Position numbers and translations under genes: made by a program. Below are positions 41,575-50,645 of a stretch of DNA of 64,000 nucleotides, piece by piece. The notes under the pieces are model-generated. The model searched no databases. It was not told the origin of the DNA and saw nothing but the letters and a program-made list of their open reading frames with translations. The stretch is taken from positions 665,683 through 729,682 of the forward strand of contig NZ_JAGHRE010000001.1 of the NCBI RefSeq assembly GCF_017743935.1. The letters run 5' to 3'. The DNA is from Tropicibacter sp. R16_0 (GTDB taxonomy: Bacteria > Pseudomonadota > Alphaproteobacteria > Rhodobacterales > Rhodobacteraceae). Each line of letters opens with the position of its first letter. Position 1 is the stretch's first letter.

Positions 41575-43236
41575 TCAAGCGATGGCGCGTGAGCGGCCTG
41601 CGTTTCTACCTGAGAAGATGCAGCCGCCCAGGAAGGTGCCTTCGAGTGCGTTGTAGCCGTGATAGCCGCCACCGCCAAAGCCCGCGACTTCGCCCGCTGC
41701 AAAGAGGCCCGGAACAACCTGGCCGTCTGCGCCCAGCATCTGACTGTCGAGGTTGGTCTGCAATCCCCCAAGCGTCTTGCGGGTCAGGATGTGCAGTTTC
41801 ACCGCAATGAGAGGGCCGTTGGATGGGTCCAGGAACTTGTGCGGCTTGGCCGTGCGGATCAGCCTGTCGCCGCGATAGTTTCGAGCGGCGTGGATGGCCA
41901 TGATCTGCGCGTCCTTGGTGAACGGGTTATCCATCTGCGCATCGCGCGCTTCGATCTGGGCGCGCAGGTGGTCCTCGTCGATCAGGTTGCCGCCCAGCTG
42001 GTTCATGCCGCGCACCAGATCGCCCAGGGTGTTGGCAACAACAAAATCCTCGCCCTTTTCCTTGAACGCCTCGACCGGGGCGGTGGCGTTTTTGCCGGAC
42101 AGGATGCGCTGGCGAATGACCTCGGACCATTTGGCAGAGGTGAAATCGGGGTTTTGTTCGCTGCCTGACAGCGCAAACTCTTTCTTGATCACTTTCTGGG
42201 TCAAAACAAACCAGCTGTATTCATAACCCGTTTTCAGGATCTCTTTGAGCGTGGTCAGCGTGTCAAAACCGGGCAGGCAAGGTGGTTCAAGCCGGTTGCC
42301 GGTGGCATCAAACCACATCGAGCTTGGGCCGGGCAGGATGCGGATGCCGTGGCTGGGCCAGATCGGGTCCCAGTTCTTGACGCCCTCGGTATAGTGCCAC
42401 ATGCGGTCGCCGTTGATCACATGGCCGCCCGCCTTTTCGCTGATCGCGATCATGCGGCCATCGACGTGAAAGGGGACGCCTGCCACCATGTCCTTGGGCG
42501 GGCTTCCCAGACGGTCGCGCGGCCAGGATTTGCGGACCAGTTCGAAGTTTCCACCGATGCCGCCCGAAGTGACGATGACCGAAGGTGCATAAACCTCGAA
42601 CTCGCCCACTTCGTCCCGGTTGGTTTTCTGGCCGCGTTCGGCGCCATCAGCGGACAGAACCTCGCCCGATACACCGCTGGCGGCACCGTTTTGCATGATG
42701 ATGTGGCTGGCCTGATGGCGGAACCGCAGATCAATCAGACCGGCAGCCGCATGCTCGCGCACGCGCCGGACAAAGTGCTCGATCACGCCGGGACCGGTGC
42801 CCCAGGTGATGTGGAACCGCGGGACCGAGTTGCCGTGGCCATTGGCATAAGACCCGCCGCGCTCGGCCCAGCCCACGACCGGGAACCAGCGCAGGCCCAT
42901 GTCATGCAGCCAGGGGCGCATCTCTCCGGCGGCGAATTCCACATAGGCCTCGGCCCATTTGCGGGGCCACGCGTCTTCGGGCCGGTCGAACTGCGCGCTG
43001 CCCATCCAGTCACGCAGGGCCAGATCGGCATTGTCGCGGATGCCCATTCGGCGTTGCTCGGGCGTGTCGACCATGAACAGACCACCCAGCGACCAAAAGG
43101 CCTGTCCGCCCAGGAATTGCTCGGGCTCCTGGTCCAGCACGATGACCTTTTTGCCCCGGTCGCCCAGTTCAGCAGCAGCGGCCAACCCGGCCAGCCCTCC
43201 GCCCACAATGATTGCATCTGCGGTGTTGGTGGTCAT
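41575..43236 (-). CDS. FAD-binding dehydrogenase, KstD/fumarate reductase type
   Basis: This is a 553-residue flavoprotein. The N-terminus has the dinucleotide motif IIVGGGLAGLAAAAELG; the C-terminus has FAAGEVAGFGGGGYHGYNALEGTFLGGCIFSGR, binding FAD. It is like the FAD-binding dehydrogenases near 3-ketosteroid-delta1-dehydrogenase. The oxidised substrate cannot be fixed. It lies 13 bp after the BASS transporter gene on the same strand, so import and oxidation of one organic acid or steroid-like compound is plausible. Confidence 0.85.
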   Translation of the reverse strand: MTTNTADAIIVGGGLAGLAAAAELGDRGKKVIVLDQEPEQFLGGQAFWSLGGLFMVDTPEQRRMGIRDNADLALRDWMGSAQFDRPEDAWPRKWAEAYVEFAAGEMRPWLHDMGLRWFPVVGWAERGGSYANGHGNSVPRFHITWGTGPGVIEHFVRRVREHAAAGLIDLRFRHQASHIIMQNGAASGVSGEVLSADGAERGQKTNRDEVGEFEVYAPSVIVTSGGIGGNFELVRKSWPRDRLGSPPKDMVAGVPFHVDGRMIAISEKAGGHVINGDRMWHYTEGVKNWDPIWPSHGIRILPGPSSMWFDATGNRLEPPCLPGFDTLTTLKEILKTGYEYSWFVLTQKVIKKEFALSGSEQNPDFTSAKWSEVIRQRILSGKNATAPVEAFKEKGEDFVVANTLGDLVRGMNQLGGNLIDEDHLRAQIEARDAQMDNPFTKDAQIMAIHAARNYRGDRLIRTAKPHKFLDPSNGPLIAVKLHILTRKTLGGLQTNLDSQMLGADGQVVPGLFAAGEVAGFGGGGYHGYNALEGTFLGGCIFSGRNAGRSRAIA

Positions 43237-43249
43237 GGATCAGGCTCCT

Positions 43250-44107
43250 TCAGCGGCTGCGAAACCAGAAGATGAACGGAAGGGAGACGAAATACATCGT
43301 GATCCCATAGACGGCGGCGGGCAGGGCCAGCGGGCTGAGGCCCGTGGTTGTGGCGGTGATCAGAGCGGCCAGCGTGATACCAAGGGCCGAGTTCTGGATG
43401 CCGGTTTCGATCGCGATCGTCTTGGTCTCGGTCCAGCCGAGGCCCGCGATGCGTGCCAGACCCAGCCCCATCAGCAGCAGGATCACGTTGAGCGAGATCA
43501 GACCGGCGCCCATGACGCCCAGATTGTCGATGAAAAGCTGCCAGTTTCCGGCCAGTGCTGCAATTACGATCAGAACGAAAAGAACTGTGGCGAGTTTCGA
43601 CAGCGGACCGTCGATGGCCATGGCCGCGCCGCGAAAATAGTGCCGCACCGTGACGCCGATGGCCACGGGCAGGGTGGTGATCAGGAACATGGCAATCGCC
43701 AAGCCGCTGATCGAGACCTCGGGCGCGGCCTCGCCCATGAAATGGGTGACGGACCAGGCCGCCAGCACCGGCACCGTCAGGATCGACAGCAGGCTGATGA
43801 CAGCCGTCAGCGTGACGGACAGCGCCACATCGCCGTTGGCCAGTTTCGACAGGATGTTGCTGGTCACGCCGCCGGGACAAAAGCTGAGCAGCATGAAGCC
43901 CACGGCGATCTCGGGCGGAAAGGCAAAGGCGGTGACGAGCGCAAAGGTCACGATGGGCAGCAGGATCACCTGGCTGATGGCGCCGATGGCAAAGGGAAAC
44001 CTGCGGGTCAGGACGCGCCGGAAATCTGCCGCTTCCAGCCCGATGCCCAATGACAGCATGATGATGGCCAGCGACAGCGGCAGCCCCACGTTGATTAGAA
44101 AATCCAA
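43250..44107 (-). CDS. Bile acid:sodium symporter-family transporter
   Basis: This protein of about 285 residues has nine or ten membrane segments. BASS-family marks are seen: GFMLLSFCPGGVTSNILSKLANGD (the discontinuous sodium-binding helix) and ETGIQNSALGITLA. The start is uncertain. TTG at 44107 is chosen because GGGAGG lies 6-12 bases upstream; a GTG at 44113 would overlap that ribosome site. BASS members import bile acids, pantoate or other organic anions. It is followed by a flavoprotein gene 13 bp later. Confidence 0.85.
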   Translation of the reverse strand: MDFLINVGLPLSLAIIMLSLGIGLEAADFRRVLTRRFPFAIGAISQVILLPIVTFALVTAFAFPPEIAVGFMLLSFCPGGVTSNILSKLANGDVALSVTLTAVISLLSILTVPVLAAWSVTHFMGEAAPEVSISGLAIAMFLITTLPVAIGVTVRHYFRGAAMAIDGPLSKLATVLFVLIVIAALAGNWQLFIDNLGVMGAGLISLNVILLLMGLGLARIAGLGWTETKTIAIETGIQNSALGITLAALITATTTGLSPLALPAAVYGITMYFVSLPFIFWFRSR

Positions 44108-44190
44108 AACCACCCCTCCCAAAGTCGTTTTGGCCAGCCTAAGCGGGGGAGGATGGTTTCGGCAATGGGGGATGCCGTTAGGTTATCTGC

Positions 44191-44925
44191 CTAACTGTAA
44201 CGTTCAACAAACCGTTTCAGGATCTTGCCGGGCTCGGTCACGTCGGCGCTGTGGCAGGCGGCGATCAGGGTTTCCGCGTCCTCGGGCGGGAAATAGCCAT
44301 GGTTGCGGTAGATGTTGATGCGCTGTTCAAAATCCGCAGCATCGGCCTCGGGGTGGAACTGGGTGGCATAGACGTTCTGCCCCCAGCGAACCATCTGGAT
44401 CGGGCAGGGGGCCGAGGCCACCAGATGCACGCACCCTTCGGGCAGGTTCTGCACCGCTTCCTTGTGGCCGACGTAAGCGTCGAACACTGGCTTTAGGCCC
44501 GCGGTCAGGGGATCGGCCTCACCCTCGGGCGTCAGGGAACAGAGCGAGGGGCCAACCGGCTCGCCATATTGCGCCTTGGACACGTCGCCGTTCAGGTGGG
44601 TCGCCAAGATACCCAGACCATAACAGCAGCCCATGAACGGGTGATCCAGCGCGGTGATCTGCGGCATCAGCGACAGCGCCGCTGCTTCGACCCGCGCGTC
44701 GAGTTCCGACTTGGTGGCCGGATCATCGCTGACACAGCCAGGACCGCCGCCGACAATGACACCGGCATAGTCGGTCACGTTCAGGTCCGTTGGCAGGTCT
44801 TCGCAATCCAGCCTCACACGAACGGCGCGGTCGGGTGACAGGCCGGTCTGCTTGAGAATCGAGGCGTACTCGGCATCCGAGGCATCGGTTTCAGGGCGAA
44901 GTTGCAGGATCAGGAACGGTTTCAT
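44191..44925 (-). CDS. Class I glutamine amidotransferase-like protein
   Basis: This is a 244-residue stand-alone amidotransferase. The nucleophile Cys lies in GCCYGLG and the His/Glu of the triad in QFHPEAD. It resembles GMP-synthase-like GATase proteins (PuuD/YfeJ type), which act on gamma-glutamyl amides. The partner or substrate is not known. It is part of a five-gene minus-strand run. Confidence 0.87.
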   Translation of the reverse strand: MKPFLILQLRPETDASDAEYASILKQTGLSPDRAVRVRLDCEDLPTDLNVTDYAGVIVGGGPGCVSDDPATKSELDARVEAAALSLMPQITALDHPFMGCCYGLGILATHLNGDVSKAQYGEPVGPSLCSLTPEGEADPLTAGLKPVFDAYVGHKEAVQNLPEGCVHLVASAPCPIQMVRWGQNVYATQFHPEADAADFEQRINIYRNHGYFPPEDAETLIAACHSADVTEPGKILKRFVERYS

Positions 44926-44977
44926 GGGGTCGAATTACCGGTGCCGTGGGGCCGGGGCAAGCGGCCCCATTGCCGCG

Positions 44978-45448
44978 TCAGGGGTTCTTGATCGCAGAAT
45001 GGTCGACATAGTCCCACTCAAGCCCCTCGTTTCGGTAAATGCGCTGGCCCTTGTTGGGATAATCTCCCACGTCATGCGCCAGCCGCTGCCCGATCACCAG
45101 CACGCGCAGCAGGTCCGGCCCATCATTACGCAGCCCATGCGCATGGCCGCCTTTGCGGTAGCCAATGAAGTCGCCGGGGCTCACGGTCTGCTCTTCTCCG
45201 TCGATGATCGAAACCGCCTGACCGGACAGGATATAGACGCATTCATCCTCGAAATGATGCACGTGATATTCGGTGGTATCGCGGCCCGGTTCGACCTCGA
45301 TGATGTGAACGCCAATCCCCGTAAGAGCGGTCGCATCGCCCAAGGATTTGTTGATCCGCTGTGCGTTGGGATTCAGGAAATGTGTCTTTGCTGTTCCTGC
45401 CATCGCGGCGATGGCTTGGGCGGTCAGCAGGTAACCGTCGTGGCTCAT
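44978..45448 (-). CDS. Cupin-domain protein
   Basis: This 156-residue protein has one cupin barrel. Metal-binding residues are seen in EYHVHHFEDECVYILSG (H-x-H-x-E type) and a second motif in GHAHGLRNDG. Such proteins can be isomerases, dioxygenases or sugar-binding regulators. The context (SLC13 permease 18 bp upstream) does not settle which. Confidence 0.84.
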   Translation of the reverse strand: MSHDGYLLTAQAIAAMAGTAKTHFLNPNAQRINKSLGDATALTGIGVHIIEVEPGRDTTEYHVHHFEDECVYILSGQAVSIIDGEEQTVSPGDFIGYRKGGHAHGLRNDGPDLLRVLVIGQRLAHDVGDYPNKGQRIYRNEGLEWDYVDHSAIKNP

Positions 45449-45466
45449 GGGGTTCCTTTCCAGGGG

Positions 45467-47239
45467 TTACATTGGCCAGAAGACCAGAATGGACGGGATG
45501 GACACGGCGACGATCAGCACCTCAAGCGGCAGGCCCATGCGCCAGTAGTCGCCAAAGCGATAGCCGCCAGGGCCCAGGATCAGCGTATTGTTCTTGTGCC
45601 CGATGGGGGTCAGGAAAGCCGCCGAGGCCGCGACCGCCACTGCCATCAGGAACGGATCGGGCGAGACGCCAAGCGTGTTGGCCATCTGGATACCCACCGG
45701 CGCAGCCACGATGGTTGTAGCAGTGTTGTTGAGCACATCCGACAGGGTCATGGTCACAACCATCAGCACGGTCAGGATCGCCCAGGCAGGCAGGCCGTTG
45801 GTGAGCGAGATCAGGCTGCCTGCAATCAACTCGGTCCCGCCCGAGCTTTCGAGTGCGGCGCCCAACGGGATCATCGACCCCAACAGCACGACGACGGGCC
45901 ATTCGATGTGGTCATAAATCTCGGCAATCGGCAGGATCTTGGTCAGGACATAGCCCACAACCACCAGCCCCAGAGCAATCGGCAGATAGAGCAGACCAAC
46001 CGAGGCCGCAATCACGGCCGCTGCAAAAAGGCCGATGGCCAGCCAGACCTTTTCGTTGGCCGTCACGCTCAGGCCTCTTTCGGCCAGAGGCAGGCAGCTC
46101 AGCCATTCGGTCACGTCTGGCCCTCGGTCACGGGGGACCATCAACAGCAGGATGTCGCCCGCCTCCACCTCGGTCTTGCGGACCTGTTTGGTGATGCGTT
46201 TACCCTGACGCGAGATACCCATCAGCACCGTGCTTTGCCGCCAGGCCAGCCCGATGGCTTGCGAGGTTTTGCCAGTGATCCGGCTGTGCTCTGTCGCCAC
46301 CACTTCGATCACTTCCAGACCGTCGCCGGCGGCTTTCAGCACCTCTTGTCGGCGGCTGTCCGAGAAGTCGAGGTTCAGTGCGGTGCGGAATTCATCCAAA
46401 GCTTCGGGCACTGCTTCCAACACCAGCGCATCACCGGCCCGCAGGATGGCGTTTGCGGCGCGGCCATAGCGGCGTTTGCCGTCGCGGATCAGACCCAGAA
46501 TTGCGACGTCGGTTTTGTCGGCGGCCTCGTCCAACTCGGCCAGGCGTTTGCCGATGTGGGGGCTCTCATCCGGCACGGTCAGCTCGGCGATGTATTGCGC
46601 CAGCGCCTCAGAGTGTTCCTGATCGTCGCCGCGCGTCGGGATCAGGCGCCAGCCAATGAGGGCGACAAAGATCAGCCCCGCAATGGCCGCAATCCCACCC
46701 ACGGGGGCAAAGTCGAACATGGCAAATGGCTCACCCACCGCCTCGGCCCGGATTGAGGCGATGATGATGTTGGGCGGTGTGCCGATCAGAGTGGCCATAC
46801 CGCCCAGGATGGTGGCAAAGCTCAATGGCATCAGGCTGAGCCCCGGCACACGGCCTGCCTTGCGTGCGGTCTGAATGTCGACGGGCATCAGCAGGGCCAG
46901 CGCGGCCACGTTGTTCATGAAGGCCGACAGAACCGCCCCGATCCCACCCATCAATGCGATGTGGGCGCCAAGACCACGGGATGCGTCGACCAGCGTGCGG
47001 GTGATCAGAAAGACTGCGCCCGAGCGGACCAGACCCGCCGAGACAACCAGCACCAGAGCCACAACGATGGTGGCAGGGTGGCCAAAGCCGGAGAATGCGT
47101 CGGCAACCGGAACCACACCCAGCACAACGCCCAGCATCAGCGCCGTAAAGGCCACCAGATCGTATCGGAACCGACCCCAAAGAAGGAAAGCAAACACCAA
47201 GCCAAAGAGCGAAAACAAAATGATCTGATCTGTCGTCAT
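45467..47239 (-). CDS. SLC13-type permease with TrkA-C domains
   Basis: This is a 590-residue transporter. Two membrane halves (about 1-200 and 400-590) flank two TrkA-C domains (about 210-375). Signature sites are MATLIGTPPNIIIASIRAEA and LTPIGHKNNTLILGPGGYRFGDY. It is diverged from the copy at 37713-39491 but has the same plan. Its ATG is at 47239, facing a TetR gene with paired operators between them, so it may be repressed by that regulator. The substrate could be sulfate, a dicarboxylate or another anion. Confidence 0.89.
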   Translation of the reverse strand: MTTDQIILFSLFGLVFAFLLWGRFRYDLVAFTALMLGVVLGVVPVADAFSGFGHPATIVVALVLVVSAGLVRSGAVFLITRTLVDASRGLGAHIALMGGIGAVLSAFMNNVAALALLMPVDIQTARKAGRVPGLSLMPLSFATILGGMATLIGTPPNIIIASIRAEAVGEPFAMFDFAPVGGIAAIAGLIFVALIGWRLIPTRGDDQEHSEALAQYIAELTVPDESPHIGKRLAELDEAADKTDVAILGLIRDGKRRYGRAANAILRAGDALVLEAVPEALDEFRTALNLDFSDSRRQEVLKAAGDGLEVIEVVATEHSRITGKTSQAIGLAWRQSTVLMGISRQGKRITKQVRKTEVEAGDILLLMVPRDRGPDVTEWLSCLPLAERGLSVTANEKVWLAIGLFAAAVIAASVGLLYLPIALGLVVVGYVLTKILPIAEIYDHIEWPVVVLLGSMIPLGAALESSGGTELIAGSLISLTNGLPAWAILTVLMVVTMTLSDVLNNTATTIVAAPVGIQMANTLGVSPDPFLMAVAVAASAAFLTPIGHKNNTLILGPGGYRFGDYWRMGLPLEVLIVAVSIPSILVFWPM

Positions 47240-47331
47240 GCGGGAACCCTAGCCGGTTCAACCCAAAGGTGCGACGGGGAATTCGCGGGGCATCGGGCCA
47301 TTCGTGACGCAGGGTCGTTCAACAATCAAAC

Positions 47332-47381
47332 TTGTCAAAGTGACAGGAATCGCTTTATCGCGTAAATTGTCTATCTGACAA
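47332..47381. promoter_or_regulatory. Paired TetR-type operators
   Basis: Two similar inverted repeats, TTGTC-N5-GACAG (47332-47346) and TTGTC-N5-GACAA (47367-47381), lie 35 bp apart. They are in the 163-bp gap between the SLC13 permease and the tetR gene, as expected for autoregulatory sites. Confidence 0.65.
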
Positions 47382-47402
47382 GAAACGAAAAAGGCGAAAC
47401 TC

Positions 47403-47987
47403 ATGGCTCGTCCCAAGATGGAAACCGAACGCAAGGCGCAGATCCTGGATGCCCTCGAACGCATCGTTCTGCGCGACGGGCTGGCCAAACTTACGCTGGC
47501 CAAAGTGGCCGAAGAGGCGGGTTTGCCGCGTTCGCTGTTGCGGTATTTCGCAGGCAACAAGATCGACCTGGTGCTGCTGCTCTTTGATCGGATGATCGAA
47601 CGGGGTGAGGCCAAGCTGGAACAACTGGAACACGTCGATCAGGGGAGCCTGAGCGCCGCGCAACTGGTCGATCTGGTGCTGGATGAACTGCTGGGCGACG
47701 AGGATCTGAGCCTGATGGTGGACGAGCTTTGGCCCTATGCCGCGCTGGACGATCGCATTCAGGAGCGGCTGCGGGGGCTTTATCAGCGCCTGTGCCAAGA
47801 GCTGTCCGGTCATATGGCGGCAGATGGCATCGGCCTCAGCGACCAGGACCGCGAGCGTCGCGCCTATGGCATCGTCTCCATGGGCTTTGGCGCCACGTTT
47901 TTTGCCGACATCGGCTTTTTGCCGTCCGACCCCCAAGCGGTTCGCAAGGCCGCACATCAATTGCTGCTGTCGGACGGACCTGACTGA
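47403..47987 (+). CDS. TetR-family regulator
   Basis: This 194-residue protein has an N-terminal helix-turn-helix at about 14-56 (GLAKLTLAKVAEEAGLPRSLLRYFAGNK). The ligand domain is helical and like BetI-type TetR proteins. It is followed after 19 bp by a serine hydrolase gene and faces the SLC13 permease gene. Operators in the divergent gap point to control of the permease, itself, or both. Confidence 0.87.
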   Translation: MARPKMETERKAQILDALERIVLRDGLAKLTLAKVAEEAGLPRSLLRYFAGNKIDLVLLLFDRMIERGEAKLEQLEHVDQGSLSAAQLVDLVLDELLGDEDLSLMVDELWPYAALDDRIQERLRGLYQRLCQELSGHMAADGIGLSDQDRERRAYGIVSMGFGATFFADIGFLPSDPQAVRKAAHQLLLSDGPD

Positions 47988-48006
47988 ATAACCGGAGGAG
48001 ACTCAC

Positions 48007-49227
48007 ATGAAATGGATCAAACGCGGGGCAGTGGCCATAGTGGCGCTGGCCCTGATCGGCGGAGCTGTGTTTTGGGACAAGATACAGGACGTGCGCGCCT
48101 TGATGGCTTATGCGGCGGTTTTCGAACCCGAAAACATCGACCAGAACTTTCGCACGCTCTATGAAACCTACCCCTCGATCACCATCGAGCGGGGCGGTCC
48201 GGTGGCCGAGTTCGAGGCGCAGGAGCAGGTAGATATCTTGCCAGCGACCTTCACCTACGAGGGGAAGGAATTGCCCACCCAAGAGCTGTTTGATGCTTTC
48301 CACTGGACGGGTCTGGCGGTGCTCAAGGATGGCAAGCTGATCCATGAGGCGTACGCTCGAGGCAACAGCGCCGAAACCCACCATATCGAAATGTCGGTGA
48401 CCAAATCGCTGACCTCGATCCTTGTGGGCGTGGCCCATGATGCCGGTGCCCTGGATGTGGAGGCGCAGGTGACCAGCTACATCCCCGAGCTGAAGGACAC
48501 CGGATACGATGGCGTCACCGTTCAGCAGGTGCTCGATATGACCTCGGGCATTCGCTATGTCGAAGATTACGATGATCTGAATTCGGACATCGTACAGACG
48601 GTGGTTGCGACCTTGCGCGGCTCGCTGGATGAGTTTTCCACCACAATGGTACGTCAGCGCGAGCCGGGGACGTTCAACCAATACGCTAGCATTGAGACGC
48701 AAGTTTTGGCCTGGGTGCTGCGTCGGGCAACGGGGCAGGAATATGCGGAATACTTCCGCGACAAGCTGTGGAGCAAGATCGGGGCCGAAGCGGATGCCCG
48801 GATGCTGGTTGACCAGTTGGGGGAGCCGGTGGCCTTTGGCGGCGCCAACCTGCGTCTGCGCGATCTGGCTCGTGTTGGGCAGATGGTGTTGAACGGTGGG
48901 ATCTCGATGACTGGCGAACGTGTGGTTTCGGCCACTTGGCTGCAGCAGTCCACCACCACCGACACGCCGCAATCGAAGCCCGGCGATCACGACAAATCGG
49001 ACTATCCACTGGGCTATAAGAACCAGTGGTGGATTCCGGTCGAGCGTGATGGCGGCGACTTTACGGCGATCGGCATTTACGGTCAGTTCCTTTACATCAA
49101 CCCCGCCCGCGGCGTGGTGATTGCGATGAATTCGGCCTATCCCGAGTACAACGAAAAGCCCGAAACCGAGATGCAGATGGTGTCGGCCTTGCAAGCGATT
49201 GCCAAACATGTGAGCCCGGACAGCTGA
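48007..49227 (+). CDS. Beta-lactamase-family serine hydrolase, exported
   Basis: This 406-residue protein has an uncleaved or cleavable N-terminal hydrophobic segment (about 7-24). The catalytic Ser-x-x-Lys is SVTKS, followed by a Tyr motif near FNQYAS, with a third element in the C-terminal half. The length and layout match 6-aminohexanoate-dimer hydrolase (NylB-like) and esterase EstB relatives rather than true beta-lactamases. The substrate is likely an ester or amide in the periplasm. It is probably cotranscribed with the tetR gene. Confidence 0.84.
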   Translation: MKWIKRGAVAIVALALIGGAVFWDKIQDVRALMAYAAVFEPENIDQNFRTLYETYPSITIERGGPVAEFEAQEQVDILPATFTYEGKELPTQELFDAFHWTGLAVLKDGKLIHEAYARGNSAETHHIEMSVTKSLTSILVGVAHDAGALDVEAQVTSYIPELKDTGYDGVTVQQVLDMTSGIRYVEDYDDLNSDIVQTVVATLRGSLDEFSTTMVRQREPGTFNQYASIETQVLAWVLRRATGQEYAEYFRDKLWSKIGAEADARMLVDQLGEPVAFGGANLRLRDLARVGQMVLNGGISMTGERVVSATWLQQSTTTDTPQSKPGDHDKSDYPLGYKNQWWIPVERDGGDFTAIGIYGQFLYINPARGVVIAMNSAYPEYNEKPETEMQMVSALQAIAKHVSPDS

Positions 49228-49319
49228 TCTGGGCCTCAAACGGGGCGCCGGATGCTTGAACCCGGCCCCCTGCTTGTTTTATAGAGGCCCGCGAAACCAA
49301 ATTCTTGCAGGAGCACCAC

Positions 49320-50060
49320 ATGGCCGGCCACTCAAAATGGGCAAACATTCAGCACCGCAAGGGTCGTCAGGACGCCGCGCGGTCCAAGCTGTTTTCCAAG
49401 CTGTCCAAAGAGATCACCGTGGCCGCCAAGATGGGCGATCCCGACCCCGAGAAAAACCCGCGTCTGCGCCTGGCCGTGAAAGAGGCCAAATCGCAGTCGG
49501 TGCCCAAGGATGTGATCGACCGCGCTATCAAGAAATCGGTGGCCGGTGAGGGCGACGATTACGAAGAAATCCGGTACGAGGGCTATGGCCCCAACGGCGT
49601 GGCCGTCATCGTCGAGGCAATGACCGACAACCGCAACCGCACCGCATCGACCGTGCGCTCGACGTTTTCCAAGAACGGCGGCAACCTGGGCGAGACCGGC
49701 TCGGTCGGCTTCATGTTCGACCGCAAGGGCGAGGTTGTCTACAACGCTGACGCAGGCGACGCCGACACAGTTTTCGAGGCCGCAATTGAGGCTGGTGCCG
49801 AAGACTGCGAAAGCTCGGATGATGGTCACATCATCTATTGCGCGGACACAGATCTGAACGACGTATCGAACGCGTTGGAAGCATCACTTGGCGAGTCGGA
49901 ATCGACCAAACTGGTGTGGAAACCCACCACCACCACCGAGCTGGATCTGGAAGGCATGCAAAAGCTGATGAAGCTGATTGATGCGCTCGAAGACGACGAC
50001 GACATCCAGCGCGTCACCGCCAACTTTGAGGCCTCGGACGAGGTGATGGAACAGCTTTAA
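49320..50060 (+). CDS. yebC: YebC/PmpR-family protein
   Basis: This 246-residue protein has a complete YebC family sequence: [15 protein letters not shown] at the start, and later [19 protein letters not shown]. YebC proteins are described as transcription regulators and as translation factors that relieve ribosome stalling at proline runs. The ATG at 49320 with AGGAG upstream is used. A good terminator follows. Confidence 0.95.
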   Translation: MAGHSKWANIQHRKGRQDAARSKLFSKLSKEITVAAKMGDPDPEKNPRLRLAVKEAKSQSVPKDVIDRAIKKSVAGEGDDYEEIRYEGYGPNGVAVIVEAMTDNRNRTASTVRSTFSKNGGNLGETGSVGFMFDRKGEVVYNADAGDADTVFEAAIEAGAEDCESSDDGHIIYCADTDLNDVSNALEASLGESESTKLVWKPTTTTELDLEGMQKLMKLIDALEDDDDIQRVTANFEASDEVMEQL

Positions 50061-50083
50061 TCAAGTTTTTCCGAGAGATTTCG

Positions 50084-50121
50084 AACGCCCATTCCGCCGC
50101 GCGGGGTGGGCGTTTTCTTTT
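50084..50121 (+). terminator. Terminator of yebC
   Basis: AACGCCCA (50084-50091) pairs with TGGGCGTT (50107-50114), with an inner CCGC/GCGG stem, and TTTTCTTTT follows. Confidence 0.87.
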
Positions 50122-50216
50122 GTCGGATTTGATCTGTCAGGCGTCTTGGGGGGACGAGCCTGTGATTTGTGCCGGCGACAGGCTTGCCTGAGCAACATCA
50201 GAGCGGAGTGCCACCA

Positions 50217-50645
50217 ATGACCACCAAAGGATACTGCCTGTGCAAACGCACCACTTGGGCGTTCGAGGGCGAGGTAACCTGGGCCTGCTATTGCCATTGC
50301 GATGATTGCCGCCGCAATTGTGCGGCCCCGGTGGTGGCTTGGCTGGGGGTTCCGCTCAAGAATTTCCGCTGGACCGGCGCGGCGCCCAAAACCATCGAAA
50401 GTTCCAAGGGCGTGTATCGGCATTTCTGCGACACCTGCGGCTCGCCCCTGGGGTTCGAGGCCGATCACTATGCCGGCGGCATGCATCTTTATGCGGCGTC
50501 GATGGAACATCCCGAAGATTTTGCTCCAACGTTCCATGTCAACTATCAGGCCAAACTGCCATGGCTGCAGATGAACGACGATTTGGTGAAATACGACGGC
50601 ACCCTTCTGCATGCGCCCGAGGATCTGAGCGCTTACAACGCCTGA
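50217..50645 (+). CDS. GFA-family zinc protein
   Basis: This 142-residue protein has the glutathione-dependent formaldehyde-activating (GFA) fold. Zinc ligands: GYCLCKRTTW, CHCDDCRR and FCDTCGSPLGF. Relatives were first linked to S-hydroxymethylglutathione synthesis, but most have unknown roles. The ATG at 50217 with GGAG upstream is used. The 3' end overlaps the convergent LysR gene by 13 bp. Confidence 0.88.
   Translation: MTTKGYCLCKRTTWAFEGEVTWACYCHCDDCRRNCAAPVVAWLGVPLKNFRWTGAAPKTIESSKGVYRHFCDTCGSPLGFEADHYAGGMHLYAASMEHPEDFAPTFHVNYQAKLPWLQMNDDLVKYDGTLLHAPEDLSAYNA

Noticed and set aside
44852-46756. 634-residue plus-strand frame
   Set aside because: It runs antisense to the cupin and SLC13 permease genes. 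Its composition (many His, Gln, Arg and Gly) is typical of a reverse-frame shadow in GC-rich DNA.
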